Below, piece by piece: positions 8,431 to 15,682 of a DNA stretch of 43,016 nt (position 1 is the first letter of the stretch; each line of letters opens with the position of its first letter). The position numbers and the translations under genes were made by a program. The DNA is from an uncultured Bacillaceae bacterium (GTDB taxonomy: Bacteria > Bacillota > Bacilli > Bacillales > Alkalibacillaceae), in assembly GCA_937983065.1 (NCBI GenBank), contig CALKAL010000036.1, positions 1 to 43,016 of the forward strand, read 5' to 3'. Below the pieces are notes generated by a model that saw only the letters and a program-made list of their open reading frames with translations, was not told the DNA's origin and searched no databases.

Positions 8431-8488
8431 TGTTTGTCCCGTTTTCCTATAATGAAAGTGAAAATTTCTTCTGATAGTGGGGATTGAT

Positions 8489-8710
8489 ATGCAATCTTTA
8501 TTAATTCGATCAAAGGAAGAGAAGTTAAAGCTTGAAATGATCTATATGACAGGTCAAGGTGAGTTGTCTCAGCGGGTTATCCGTGTGATAAACGTGTATG
8601 ATCATAGTATTTTAGCATACTGTTTTACAAGGAGAAAGGTAAGAAAATTTACGAATAAAAATATTTTGTCTGTTTTACCATATCGGAAAAAACGACATAT
8701 CGGCGCATGA
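8489..8710 (+). CDS. Small WYL-like protein
   Basis: The 73-residue protein has the pattern I-Y-M-T-G-Q-G-ELSQRVIRVINVYDHSILAYCFTRRKVRKFTNKNILSVLP. It resembles an isolated WYL-type (Sm-fold) ligand-binding domain: short strands, a basic RRKVRKF strand and a terminal NILSV. ATG 8489 with GGGGA upstream is favoured over GTG 8477. It has no attached helix-turn-helix, so if it is a WYL protein it would be a stand-alone regulator domain. A terminator follows at once. Confidence 0.5.
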   Translation: MQSLLIRSKEEKLKLEMIYMTGQGELSQRVIRVINVYDHSILAYCFTRRKVRKFTNKNILSVLPYRKKRHIGA

Positions 8711-8727
8711 AAAGATGCGCTTTTTTT
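8703..8727 (+). terminator. Rho-independent terminator
   Basis: The GCGCAT/ATGCGC stem (8703-8708 with 8715-8720) is followed by a run of T residues. Confidence 0.8.
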
Positions 8728-8781
8728 CTTTTTTTGTTAAAGTTCAATTATGATGATACATATATTAAGTAGGTGTTTTAA

Positions 8782-9036
8782 TTGTATTTTACTTATATGT
8801 TAAGGTGTAATGATCAATCATTGTATACGGGTTATACGAATGATGTCGAAAAGCGTTTAGAAAAGCATCAGAAAGGGAATGCTTCAAAGTATACAAGATC
8901 TAGACTTCCTGTTGAATTAGTCTATGTTGAAGAGTACGAAACGAAAAGCGAAGCTATGAGCAGGGAAGCAATGATTAAACAAATGACGAAAAAACAAAAA
9001 GAAAAATTAATTACGTTATCTATTAAGCAAATTTAA
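8782..9036 (+). CDS. GIY-YIG nuclease family protein (UPF0213)
   Basis: The 84-residue protein is a single GIY-YIG domain: YFTYMLRC supplies the first motif and LYTGYTNDVEKRL the second, followed by KHQKG and YTRSRLPVELVY as in the YhbQ/YazA (UPF0213) family. Glu in SREAMIKQ is the expected catalytic acid. The start is TTG with AGGTG 6 nt upstream. Members are small presumed DNA endonucleases of uncertain physiological role; nothing nearby suggests a partner. Confidence 0.85.
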   Translation: MYFTYMLRCNDQSLYTGYTNDVEKRLEKHQKGNASKYTRSRLPVELVYVEEYETKSEAMSREAMIKQMTKKQKEKLITLSIKQI

Positions 9037-9045
9037 AATAAAAAA

Positions 9046-9074
9046 GGGTTAGCCTCATTATGTGTGGCCAACCC
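9046..9074 (-). terminator. Terminator between convergent genes
   Basis: A 9-bp stem with one mismatch (9046-9054 with 9066-9074) is followed on the minus strand by TTTTTT, so it chiefly serves the HxlR gene. Confidence 0.7.
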
Positions 9075-9088
9075 AATTAAAAATTAAT

Positions 9089-9400
9089 TTAAGCGTTAAT
9101 CCAATGATCTGCCCAATTTTGGATTTCATTCATGAGAGGTGCTAATGCTTTACCTTTTTCGGTTAATGAATATTCAATTCGGACTGGTGTTTCATCATAT
9201 ACTGTTCGATTAACGATTCCTTCTTTTTCTAAGTCCTTTAATCGCTCTGATAAAACTCGACCACTAATACCAATATTGCTTTCTATATTACAAAATCGCT
9301 GAGATCCTGTTAGTAATTGAGAAATAATGAGTCCTGTCCAGCGCTTATTAAGAATATTAACCGCTTTTTCGAATTTAGGGCATACAGTTGTATTTGCCAT
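9089..9400 (-). CDS. HxlR-family regulator, YodB-like
   Basis: The 103-residue protein is a MarR/HxlR winged helix closely resembling Bacillus YodB/CatR-type repressors. MANTTVCPKFEKAVNILNKRW keeps the N-terminal Cys-Pro-Lys motif, and the redox-active cysteine of YodB occupies the same place (here Cys7). The recognition helix region is GRVLSERLKDLEKEGIV and the wing is PVRIEYSLT. A second cysteine is in QRFCNIE. ATG 9400 is chosen because AGAGGTG gives good spacing; GTG 9409 overlaps it. It is divergent from the YceI gene and probably controls it. Sensing of quinones or disulphide stress is inferred from the family. Confidence 0.85.
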   Translation of the reverse strand: MANTTVCPKFEKAVNILNKRWTGLIISQLLTGSQRFCNIESNIGISGRVLSERLKDLEKEGIVNRTVYDETPVRIEYSLTEKGKALAPLMNEIQNWADHWINA

Positions 9401-9459
9401 TGTACTCACCTCTTATTTATTATTATAACTTAAAATTAGTTGAAAATAAAATATTTTAA

Positions 9460-9508
9460 TTACTTGACGTAATTTAATTATGTATGTAAACTTAGTTACA
9501 TAAAGTAA
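9460..9508 (+). promoter_or_regulatory. Promoter with two TTAC-N5-GTAA dyads
   Basis: TTGACG (9464-9469) and TAAACT (9487-9492), 17 nt apart, form a promoter for the YceI gene. Two dyads of the same design, TTAC-N5-GTAA, lie at 9460-9472 (covering the -35; arms extend to 6 bp, 9458-9474) and 9496-9508 (at the start site). Their centres are 36 bp apart. They are good candidate operators for the divergent HxlR regulator. Confidence 0.6.
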
Positions 9509-9537
9509 GTATATAATTTTTTAGGAGGAATAAAATA

Positions 9538-10065
9538 ATGGCTAATGTTCAATTAGACAAAGTACACAGTACGATTAACTTTCAAATTAAACACTTAATG
9601 GTGTCAAAAGCAAAAGGGGAATTTAAAGAGTTTGATGTGGATTTCCAAGGTGACTTTAATGATTTAGATAACTCAAAAGTTAAAGTGACAATCGATGCAA
9701 GCTCTGTTAATACAAATAATGAGCAACGTGACGGGCATTTAAAATCACCTGACTTCTTTGATATCGAAAACTACCCGAATATTACTTTCGAAAGTACATC
9801 TGTGAAAAAAGATGGCGACGATTATGTCGTAACAGGGGATTTAACGATTAATGATGTAACGAAGGAAGTTTCTTTTAATGTAGAGTTTGGTGGGATCGTA
9901 AAAGAACCTATGGCAGGTAATATGGTTGCGGGTGTTGATGTTGAAGGAAAAATTAATCGTGAAGACTTCGGTCTAACATGGAACGCTCCTTTAGAAACTG
10001 GAGGCGTCTTACTTTCAAAAGACGTTAAAATTATTGCTTCTTTTGAATTTGTCGTTGAGCAATAA
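9538..10065 (+). CDS. YceI-family protein
   Basis: The 175-residue protein matches the YceI family from end to end: it opens with LDKVHSTINFQIKHLMVSKAKGEF, has DGHLKSPDFFDIENYPNITF in the middle, and ends with the NREDFGLTWNAPLETGGVLLSKDVKI segment. The fold is a lipocalin-like barrel that binds an isoprenoid-type lipid. No signal peptide is present, so this is a cytosolic member. AGGAGG precedes the ATG. Its promoter carries paired dyads next to a YodB-like regulator, which suggests induction by electrophile or redox stress. Confidence 0.9.
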   Translation: MANVQLDKVHSTINFQIKHLMVSKAKGEFKEFDVDFQGDFNDLDNSKVKVTIDASSVNTNNEQRDGHLKSPDFFDIENYPNITFESTSVKKDGDDYVVTGDLTINDVTKEVSFNVEFGGIVKEPMAGNMVAGVDVEGKINREDFGLTWNAPLETGGVLLSKDVKIIASFEFVVEQ

Positions 10066-10077
10066 TTAATCACATAA

Positions 10078-10119
10078 AAACCCATGAATGCAGTCATTTA
10101 ATTGACCATTCATGGGTTT
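10078..10119. terminator. Bidirectional terminator
   Basis: A perfect 13-bp stem (10078-10090 with 10107-10119) has A residues on one side and T residues on the other. It separates the YceI gene from the convergent phosphodiesterase gene. Confidence 0.85.
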
Positions 10120-10125
10120 TCTATA

Positions 10126-11040
10126 TTATCGATACCCTTTTTGTTTAAGAATCTCCATTAATATATCGGGTTGATCTGTTATAATGCCATCAACCCCAGC
10201 ATTAATCATCTCCCGCATCGTTTCTTCTTCATTAATCGTCCAATAATAAATATCCATGCCGAGATTTTTTGCTCCTAAAATGAAAGACTTTTTAAATAAG
10301 TTTATATTTCTTTGCTTTTTTGGAAAGGAAATGACGTGGCCCGTCGGTTTGAATAAATTTTGTACATTTAATTTATGGGCTACGACGAATCGAAGGGCTT
10401 CCTTTCTACCTGTACCTAAAGCAACTTGGCCCTTTGCGTGTTTGTCAAATGATTGAATAATACTTTGATTAAAGGATGAAACGAGCACTTGGTCTTCCAT
10501 ATTGTATAACTCAATTAATTCCCACAATTTTTTAGCAATGGTGCCGTGGGTTTCTTTAGGATTTGTATGTTTTAACTCGATTATAAATTTCATATTTGGA
10601 AACTGCTCAAAGGCTTCCTCTAATGTAGGAATATAAACACCTTTTCCCCTAAAATCATAATCCCCGTTCTTACCGATATATCGATATCCCGCATCAAGCG
10701 ATTGAATTTCTTCTAATGTCAATTGATGAACATAACCTGTACCGTCTGTTGTTCGATTGACGGTTTTATCATGGATGAGTACTAGATGTCCATCCTTTGT
10801 CATATGAATATCAATTTCTACAATGTCAACCCCGAGCTGCTCAGCATTCTCAATAGCTACCATCGTATTTTCAGGCGCAATATCAGAGCCTCCTCGATGG
10901 GCGATGACGAGGGGACCTTCACGATCAAATGACAAAAAAGTTGGTCTTTCAATGGAAGATTGGGGAGTAAATTGATAGACAGAAAAACCGATAATAACAA
11001 TTAATAAAGGAACGATCATTTTTTTTCTTAATGTATGCAC
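10126..11040 (-). CDS. Membrane-anchored glycerophosphodiester phosphodiesterase
   Basis: The 304-residue protein has one N-terminal membrane segment (about 8-24) and an extracytoplasmic GDPD TIM barrel. The catalytic signature is complete: AHRGGSDIAPENT (His48, Arg49), EIDIHMTKDGHLVLIHD (Glu75, Asp77, His90). It ends with YYWTINEEETMREMINAGVDGIITDQPD, the usual last strand. It would hydrolyse glycerophosphodiesters to glycerol-3-phosphate and an alcohol. GTG 11040 is chosen because GGAG lies 8 nt upstream; the GTG at 11049 sits on that site. It is monocistronic. Confidence 0.88.
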   Translation of the reverse strand: MHTLRKKMIVPLLIVIIGFSVYQFTPQSSIERPTFLSFDREGPLVIAHRGGSDIAPENTMVAIENAEQLGVDIVEIDIHMTKDGHLVLIHDKTVNRTTDGTGYVHQLTLEEIQSLDAGYRYIGKNGDYDFRGKGVYIPTLEEAFEQFPNMKFIIELKHTNPKETHGTIAKKLWELIELYNMEDQVLVSSFNQSIIQSFDKHAKGQVALGTGRKEALRFVVAHKLNVQNLFKPTGHVISFPKKQRNINLFKKSFILGAKNLGMDIYYWTINEEETMREMINAGVDGIITDQPDILMEILKQKGYR

Positions 11041-11197
11041 AAAGCTCACTCCATGTATGTTGGCAATTTAAAAAAATTGTCGTTCATATTTATTTATTAC
11101 CCGATTTCGCAAATTTTAATGATATTTCGGTTAACGAATGATTATAAAAAGAAAATGATTTATAATGAATGATAATAACGTTGAAAGGGGCTTTAAT

Positions 11198-12577
11198 ATG
11201 GAACTTGAAGTTATTAATTATTTAAAGGAAAATCGAGAACGTCATTTAGAAGAATTAAAACAATTTTTAGCGATTCCTAGTATTAGTTCTTTATCGGAAC
11301 ATCACGATGATACTGTCAAGGCAGCAGAATGGGTGAAAGATGAACTAGTTAAAATTGGGATTGAAAAGGCTGAAATAATGGAAACGGGTGGGAAGCCAGT
11401 TGTTTACGGTGAACTCATTTCTAATGAACAAGCACCGACCGTTTTAATTTACGGGCATTATGATGTTCAGCCTGTAGACCCAATAGAATTATGGGAAACG
11501 GATCCATTCACCGCGACTATTCGAGATAATAAATTATATGCCCGTGGAGCAACAGATGACAAAGGTCAAGTGTTCATGCATTTAAAAGTGATCGAAGCTA
11601 TTTTAAAAACGAATGATGGAAAATCACCTGTCAATTTCAAATTATTAATTGAAGGTGAAGAGGAGATTGGGAGCCCAACTTTACCAGGCTTCGTAAAAGA
11701 ACATGCTGACATGCTTAAAGCGGATGTAATTGTTGTATCAGACTCTGCCTTAGTTGAAAGAGGAAGACCGACAATTACATATGGCTTAAGAGGCCTTGCT
11801 GGTGTACAAATTGATGTAAAAGGGGCCAATAGTGATCTCCACTCTGGTGAATACGGGGGTGGCGTCGTCAATCCAATTCATGCGCTAGTGAAAATTTTAG
11901 ATTCATTCCGTGATGAAAACAATAAGGTGTTAGTTGACGGTTTTTATGATGATATTCCGCCGTTGTCTGACGATGAGCGGGAAGCTTTAGCTGCAGTTCC
12001 TTTTAATGAAGATCAGCTAAAGAATGATTTAGGTGTTGAGCAGTTAGATGGTGAGGCTGGCTACACATATATTGAACGGACTTCTGTTAGACCAACGTTA
12101 GAAATTAACGGAATGTACGGTGGATTCCAAGGGGAAGGTATTAAAACCGTTTTACCGAATGCGGCGACAGCCAAAATTACATGTCGACTCGTTCCTAATC
12201 AAAACCCTGATAAAATTGTTGAGGCATTAACGAAGCATGTTTATGACAACGCACCAAAAGGGGTTACAGTTGATGTTACTCCTTTTGATAAGGGAAGGCC
12301 TTTTGTCACACCGTTTGATCACCCAGTCATTCAAATGGCTGCAGATGCTTATGAAACAGTGTACAAAAAAGAAACAGCTTATATTCGTGGTGGAGGCTCA
12401 ATCCCAATCGTTGCTGAGCTTGATACGATATTAAATGTGCCAATCGTTTTAATGGGCTTCGGATTACCGGATGAAAATTTACACGCACCGAATGAACATT
12501 TTAATTTAGAAAACTTTGATTTAGGAATGGAAACATTAGCTCATTATTGGTTTAAGCTAAAAACGTATAAAGGATAA
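11198..12577 (+). CDS. M20-family dipeptidase
   Basis: The 459-residue enzyme is a dinuclear zinc peptidase of the M20 (CNDP-like) group. GHYDVQPVDP provides His87 and Asp89, ARGATDDKGQ the bridging Asp120, and EGEEEIGSP the catalytic and ligand glutamates (154-155). LRGLAGVQIDVKGANSDLHSGEYGG is the dimerisation-domain segment usual in this group, and GGGSIPIV and APNEHFN close the active site. AAAGGGG lies 7 nt before ATG 11198, which rules out the ATG at 11165. Cytosolic dipeptide cleavage is likely; the exact substrate is unknown. Confidence 0.88.
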   Translation: MELEVINYLKENRERHLEELKQFLAIPSISSLSEHHDDTVKAAEWVKDELVKIGIEKAEIMETGGKPVVYGELISNEQAPTVLIYGHYDVQPVDPIELWETDPFTATIRDNKLYARGATDDKGQVFMHLKVIEAILKTNDGKSPVNFKLLIEGEEEIGSPTLPGFVKEHADMLKADVIVVSDSALVERGRPTITYGLRGLAGVQIDVKGANSDLHSGEYGGGVVNPIHALVKILDSFRDENNKVLVDGFYDDIPPLSDDEREALAAVPFNEDQLKNDLGVEQLDGEAGYTYIERTSVRPTLEINGMYGGFQGEGIKTVLPNAATAKITCRLVPNQNPDKIVEALTKHVYDNAPKGVTVDVTPFDKGRPFVTPFDHPVIQMAADAYETVYKKETAYIRGGGSIPIVAELDTILNVPIVLMGFGLPDENLHAPNEHFNLENFDLGMETLAHYWFKLKTYKG

Positions 12578-12584
12578 TATTGAT

Positions 12585-12628
12585 GAGCAATTTTCTCAAA
12601 AAAACATTGAGGAAATTGCTCTTTTTTT
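12585..12628 (+). terminator. Terminator of the dipeptidase gene
   Basis: A long hairpin (12585-12621) whose outer 9 bp pair perfectly is followed by seven T residues. Confidence 0.85.
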
Positions 12629-12640
12629 GGTCGTGATTTT

Positions 12641-12761
12641 GAATTTGCTCATAAATCTCGGAATTTGCTCATATAACGAAAAATTTGCTCATAAATCTGG
12701 AAATTCGCTCATAAATCTAAAAAATTGCTCATTAACCTCAAAAATTTGCTCATAAATTCTC
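12641..12761. repeat. Six-copy 20-bp tandem repeat
   Basis: Six head-to-tail units with an exact 20-bp period start at 12641, 12661, 12681, 12701, 12721 and 12741 (the last carries one extra A). The core GCTCATAAATCT is nearly constant, with differences mostly at the unit ends. The array has no long frame with a ribosome site and no spacers. It lies between a terminator and the lyase promoter, so it is transcribed weakly if at all. The first terminator arm (GAGCAATTT/AAATTGCTC) shares the TTGCTC word, hinting at a common origin. Confidence 0.85.
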
Positions 12762-12887
12762 CGCACCACTTTGCACTCTACTTTCTTTTCTTGCCAGTCT
12801 TCTCTATAAATATTTTCTCATCCACTAGTCTTCTCCCTACTGTCATCACTAAAACAGTTTAGCCGTTTAAAGCTTTGCATCATGTCC
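12762..12887. other. Spacer before the lyase promoter
   Basis: The 378-base gap between the dipeptidase and the lyase holds the terminator, the tandem array, this pyrimidine-rich stretch and then the lyase promoter. I see no gene, no leader peptide and no riboswitch motif in the stretch itself. Confidence 0.5.
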
Positions 12888-12922
12888 TTGAGAAATATAT
12901 ATTTTCAACTTAAACTGAAAAT
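12888..12922 (+). promoter_or_regulatory. Lyase promoter with a dyad over the -10 region
   Basis: TTGAGA (12888-12893) and TAAACT (12911-12916) are 17 nt apart. A dyad with 7-bp perfect arms, ATTTTCA (12901-12907) and TGAAAAT (12916-12922), spans the -10 box, where a bound repressor would block transcription. The regulator is unknown; the spacing is too wide for a CodY box. Confidence 0.5.
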
Positions 12923-12955
12923 TAACAATGTTTTAATTAGAGAGGAGAAGCTTAA

Positions 12956-14347
12956 ATGAAAAGAAGAATGGCAGAACCGTACAAAATTAAAGCTGTAGAA
13001 CCGCTTAACATGTTGACATACGAGGAGCGGGAGGAAAATTTAGAAAAAGCAGGCTATAACACGTTCCTCATTGATTCAGAAGCTGTTTATATTGATCTTT
13101 TAACGGATAGTGGAACAACGGCAATGAGTGATAAGCAGTGGGCAGCTTTAATGATGGGGGATGAAGCTTATGCAGGCAGTCGCAGTTGGTATCGATTGCA
13201 AGAAGCTGTTCGCGAGGTGTACGGCTATAAATATGTGACACCGACCCATCAAGGGCGAGGTGCTGAAAATTTACTATCTCAATTGAAAGTAAAAGAGGGT
13301 GACTATGTCCCAGGAAATATGTATTTTACGACAACAAGAGCGCATCAGGAGCTAAATGGGGGGACTTTTGTCGATATTATTATTGATGAAGCTCACGACC
13401 CAGATGTTGAAGTTGATTTTAAAGGGAATGTTGATTTAAATAAGCTACAAAAACTAATTGATGATGTTGGTGCGGACAAGATCCCTTACGTCTGTTTAGC
13501 GGTAACGGTTAATATGGCAGGCGGTCAACCTGTTAGTATGAAAAACATGCGTGAAGTTTATGAGCTAAGTAAGCAACACGGCATTGATGTCATGTTTGAT
13601 GCGACAAGATGTGTTGAAAATGCTTATTTTATTAAAGAAAGAGAGCCAGGATATGAAAATAAATCGATTCGTGAAATCTTAAAAGAAATGTTTTCATATT
13701 CAGATGGTTGTACGATGAGTGGTAAAAAAGACGCTCTCGTAAATATCGGTGGATTTTTAGCGATGAATGATGAGGAGCTTTATACTCGCTCTCGGGAATT
13801 AGTCGTCGTTTATGAAGGCATGCCGACGTATGGTGGTATGGCAGGGCGCGATATGGAAGCGATGGCTCAAGGTATTTATGAAGCGGCAGATGATCATTAT
13901 GCTGAGCATCGTATTCAACAAGTTCGTTATTTAGGTGATCAATTGATCGAAGCGGGTATTCCGATTGTTCGTCCAATTGGTGGCCATGCGATTTTTCTTG
14001 ATGCGCGTCAATTTTTACCGCATTTAGAGCAGGAGCAATTTCCAGCTCAAGCTTTAGCGGCTGCGCTATATTTAGATTCTGGCGTTCGGTCAATGGAAAG
14101 GGGAATTATTTCGGCGGGAAGAAACCAGGAAACCGGGGAAAATAATAAACCGAAATTGGAATTAGTTCGCCTTACAATACCTCGACGGGTTTATACGAAT
14201 AACCATATGGATGTTGTGGCAGATTCAGTTATTTCATTATTTAAAAAGAAAGAATCGATCAGCGGTCTTGAAATGACATATGAGCCACCAACTTTACGCT
14301 TTTTCAACGCACGTTTTAAACCGATTAATGGTAAGATTATCGGCTAA
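12956..14347 (+). CDS. tpl: Tyrosine phenol-lyase-type beta-eliminating lyase
   Basis: The 463-residue PLP enzyme aligns end to end with the tryptophanase/tyrosine phenol-lyase family. The PLP lysine is Lys258 (TMSGKKD), with Asp215 and Arg218 below the ring and Arg405 for the substrate carboxylate. The residues that separate the two enzymes match tyrosine phenol-lyase: Thr125 (NMYFTTTR; tryptophanase has FFDTTQ), Arg382 (SMERGIISAGRN; tryptophanase has Ile in AVEIGSF) and Phe449-Phe450 (LRFFNARF). The reaction would be tyrosine to phenol, pyruvate and ammonia. AGAGGAG precedes the ATG. Automated annotation might call it tryptophanase, and relatives with intermediate specificity are possible. 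Confidence 0.8.
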   Translation: MKRRMAEPYKIKAVEPLNMLTYEEREENLEKAGYNTFLIDSEAVYIDLLTDSGTTAMSDKQWAALMMGDEAYAGSRSWYRLQEAVREVYGYKYVTPTHQGRGAENLLSQLKVKEGDYVPGNMYFTTTRAHQELNGGTFVDIIIDEAHDPDVEVDFKGNVDLNKLQKLIDDVGADKIPYVCLAVTVNMAGGQPVSMKNMREVYELSKQHGIDVMFDATRCVENAYFIKEREPGYENKSIREILKEMFSYSDGCTMSGKKDALVNIGGFLAMNDEELYTRSRELVVVYEGMPTYGGMAGRDMEAMAQGIYEAADDHYAEHRIQQVRYLGDQLIEAGIPIVRPIGGHAIFLDARQFLPHLEQEQFPAQALAAALYLDSGVRSMERGIISAGRNQETGENNKPKLELVRLTIPRRVYTNNHMDVVADSVISLFKKKESISGLEMTYEPPTLRFFNARFKPINGKIIG

Positions 14348-14365
14348 AATTTCAAGGGACATATG

Positions 14366-14407
14366 AACGGCTTCAAAGGAGAAAAATCTCTTTTGGAGCC
14401 GTTTTTA
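14366..14407 (+). terminator. Terminator of the lyase gene
   Basis: A long near-perfect stem (14366-14382 with 14386-14402) is followed by TTTTT. Confidence 0.85.
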
Positions 14408-14509
14408 GTTTTTACAATACATAACAAATAATACTCCATCAAAATGAGGATATTTTTTTATATCCTTTGCAAAATAAAAAAGAACGACTATATGAATGGA
14501 GGGAGAAAG

Positions 14510-15250
14510 TTGCGGCAATATGTGAAATGGCTCTTTAGTATCTCACTCATTTTTTTCATATTTACAGGCTGTGATCAAGCGGCAAATGATGTGAAAGAAA
14601 TAGGTGATGATGTTCGTCGAGTGAATTTTGGTGGTGAATCGGGAGAAATCGATCATGGACTAAGCCCAGGTAAACCTGAAATGAATGAAAGAGAATCGAG
14701 ATATTTTCCGTATCAACGTGGGGACGAACATGATGGAAGCTTCCATTTAGATACTCAATATGATGTCGATGAAAGAGGACGAATTGAAAAAAGACGTGAT
14801 ACAAACAATCAAAATTCAGTAAATAGACAAGGCTCAATTCAGAACGATGATGTCAATATGAGCGATCAACAAATGGTTCAAGAAGTCGTTCAGCTAACAA
14901 ATGAAGAGCGCCGAAAGCAAGGTTTATCTCCGTTAGAAATCGATGATCAATTGACGAAGGCTGCTCAAGCAAAATCTGAAGATATGGCGAACGAAGGTTA
15001 TTTTAGTCACCAATCCCCGAATTACGGCTCACCTTTTGATATGTTAAGACAATTTGATATTAGTTATAAAACGGCAGCTGAAAATATCGCAGCGGGTCAA
15101 CAGTCTCCAGAAGCTGTCGTAAAAACGTGGATGAATAGTGAAGGACATCGAGCGAATATTTTAAATGAATCGATTACCCATATTGGAGTGGGCTATGAAG
15201 AGGGTGGCTCCATGGGAACGTATTGGACACAATTATTCATCCAGAAATAA
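14510..15250 (+). CDS. CAP-domain lipoprotein (YkwD-like)
   Basis: Starting at TTG 14510, with GGAGGG 6 nt upstream, gives a 246-residue lipoprotein with signal MRQYVKWLFSISLIFFIFTGC and lipidated Cys21. A polar, charged linker (about 22-120) leads to a CAP/SCP domain: VVQLTNEERRKQGLSPLEID, GYFSHQSPNYGSPFDML, AAENIAAGQQSPEAVVKTWMNSEGHRANILN and IGVGYEEGG. The conserved His, Glu and His of the CAP cavity are present. Bacterial CAP lipoproteins are cell-surface proteins of uncertain activity. The ATG at 14444 would put extra residues before the signal and has no ribosome site. Confidence 0.85.
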   Translation: MRQYVKWLFSISLIFFIFTGCDQAANDVKEIGDDVRRVNFGGESGEIDHGLSPGKPEMNERESRYFPYQRGDEHDGSFHLDTQYDVDERGRIEKRRDTNNQNSVNRQGSIQNDDVNMSDQQMVQEVVQLTNEERRKQGLSPLEIDDQLTKAAQAKSEDMANEGYFSHQSPNYGSPFDMLRQFDISYKTAAENIAAGQQSPEAVVKTWMNSEGHRANILNESITHIGVGYEEGGSMGTYWTQLFIQK

Positions 15251-15254
15251 TGAC

Positions 15255-15293
15255 ATCTCCTGCTTTTAACATTTAAAGGCAGGAGATTTTTTT
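15255..15293. terminator. Bidirectional terminator
   Basis: A 13-bp stem with one mismatch (15255-15267 with 15275-15287), followed by seven T residues, separates the CAP lipoprotein gene from the convergent zinc-finger gene. Confidence 0.85.
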
Positions 15294-15588
15294 AAAATAA
15301 AGGTTCTTCTTCATCCGTTAACTCAACGACAAATGGAAAAATAAATAATGTTAAAAGGGCAAACAAACCTGTAATCCCGATCGTAAAATATACTGGAATA
15401 TCAAACAGTAAAAGTACAACGAAAATAACAGGAATAATTAATGTAAAATAGGAATTCTGTTTCCGACTTTTGGCGGAAAAATAATTTGTTTTTTCACAAT
15501 GAGGACAAACAATACCTACTTTTGGGACGAGCGTTGATTTCATCGATTGAAAATATGAAAAAGATTTCTTACAGTGCGCACATTTCAT
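15292..15588 (-). CDS. TIGR04104-type putative zinc-finger membrane protein
   Basis: The 98-residue protein opens MKCAHCKKSF and has a second pair in VCPHCEKTNYF, the CxxC-x(about 25)-CxxC arrangement of the TIGR04104 family. Two membrane helices follow (about 48-66 and 69-88), then an acidic tail, TDEEEPLF. The zinc ribbon should be cytoplasmic. ATG 15588 is preferred to GTG 15597 on spacing to AGGATGTGAT. The function of the family is unknown. Confidence 0.75.
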   Translation of the reverse strand: MKCAHCKKSFSYFQSMKSTLVPKVGIVCPHCEKTNYFSAKSRKQNSYFTLIIPVIFVVLLLFDIPVYFTIGITGLFALLTLFIFPFVVELTDEEEPLF

Positions 15589-15640
15589 GAATATCACATC
15601 CTAAAAACTATTCTATGTTATTATAAATGATAACTAATAC

Positions 15641-15656
15641 TGTTGTCGACACAACA
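15641..15656. promoter_or_regulatory. Perfect 6-4-6 dyad before the two-component operon
   Basis: TGTTGT-CGAC-ACAACA is a perfect inverted repeat 27 nt before the response-regulator start and just upstream of TATAAG, a possible -10. It could be an operator for autoregulation or for another regulator. Confidence 0.4.
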
Positions 15657-15682
15657 CTTTTATAAGATGTGAAGGTGATTCG

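Noticed and set aside
12641..12761. CRISPR array
   Set aside because: Units are contiguous with a 20-bp period and no unique spacers, and no cas gene is in the window.
12901..12922. CodY box in the lyase promoter
   Set aside because: The ATTTTC/GAAAAT arms fit, but the spacer is far too long for the 15-bp CodY motif.
13632..14093. 153-codon minus-strand frame inside the lyase gene
   Set aside because: It is antisense to a well-conserved enzyme, His-rich and without domain pattern, as expected of a shadow frame.
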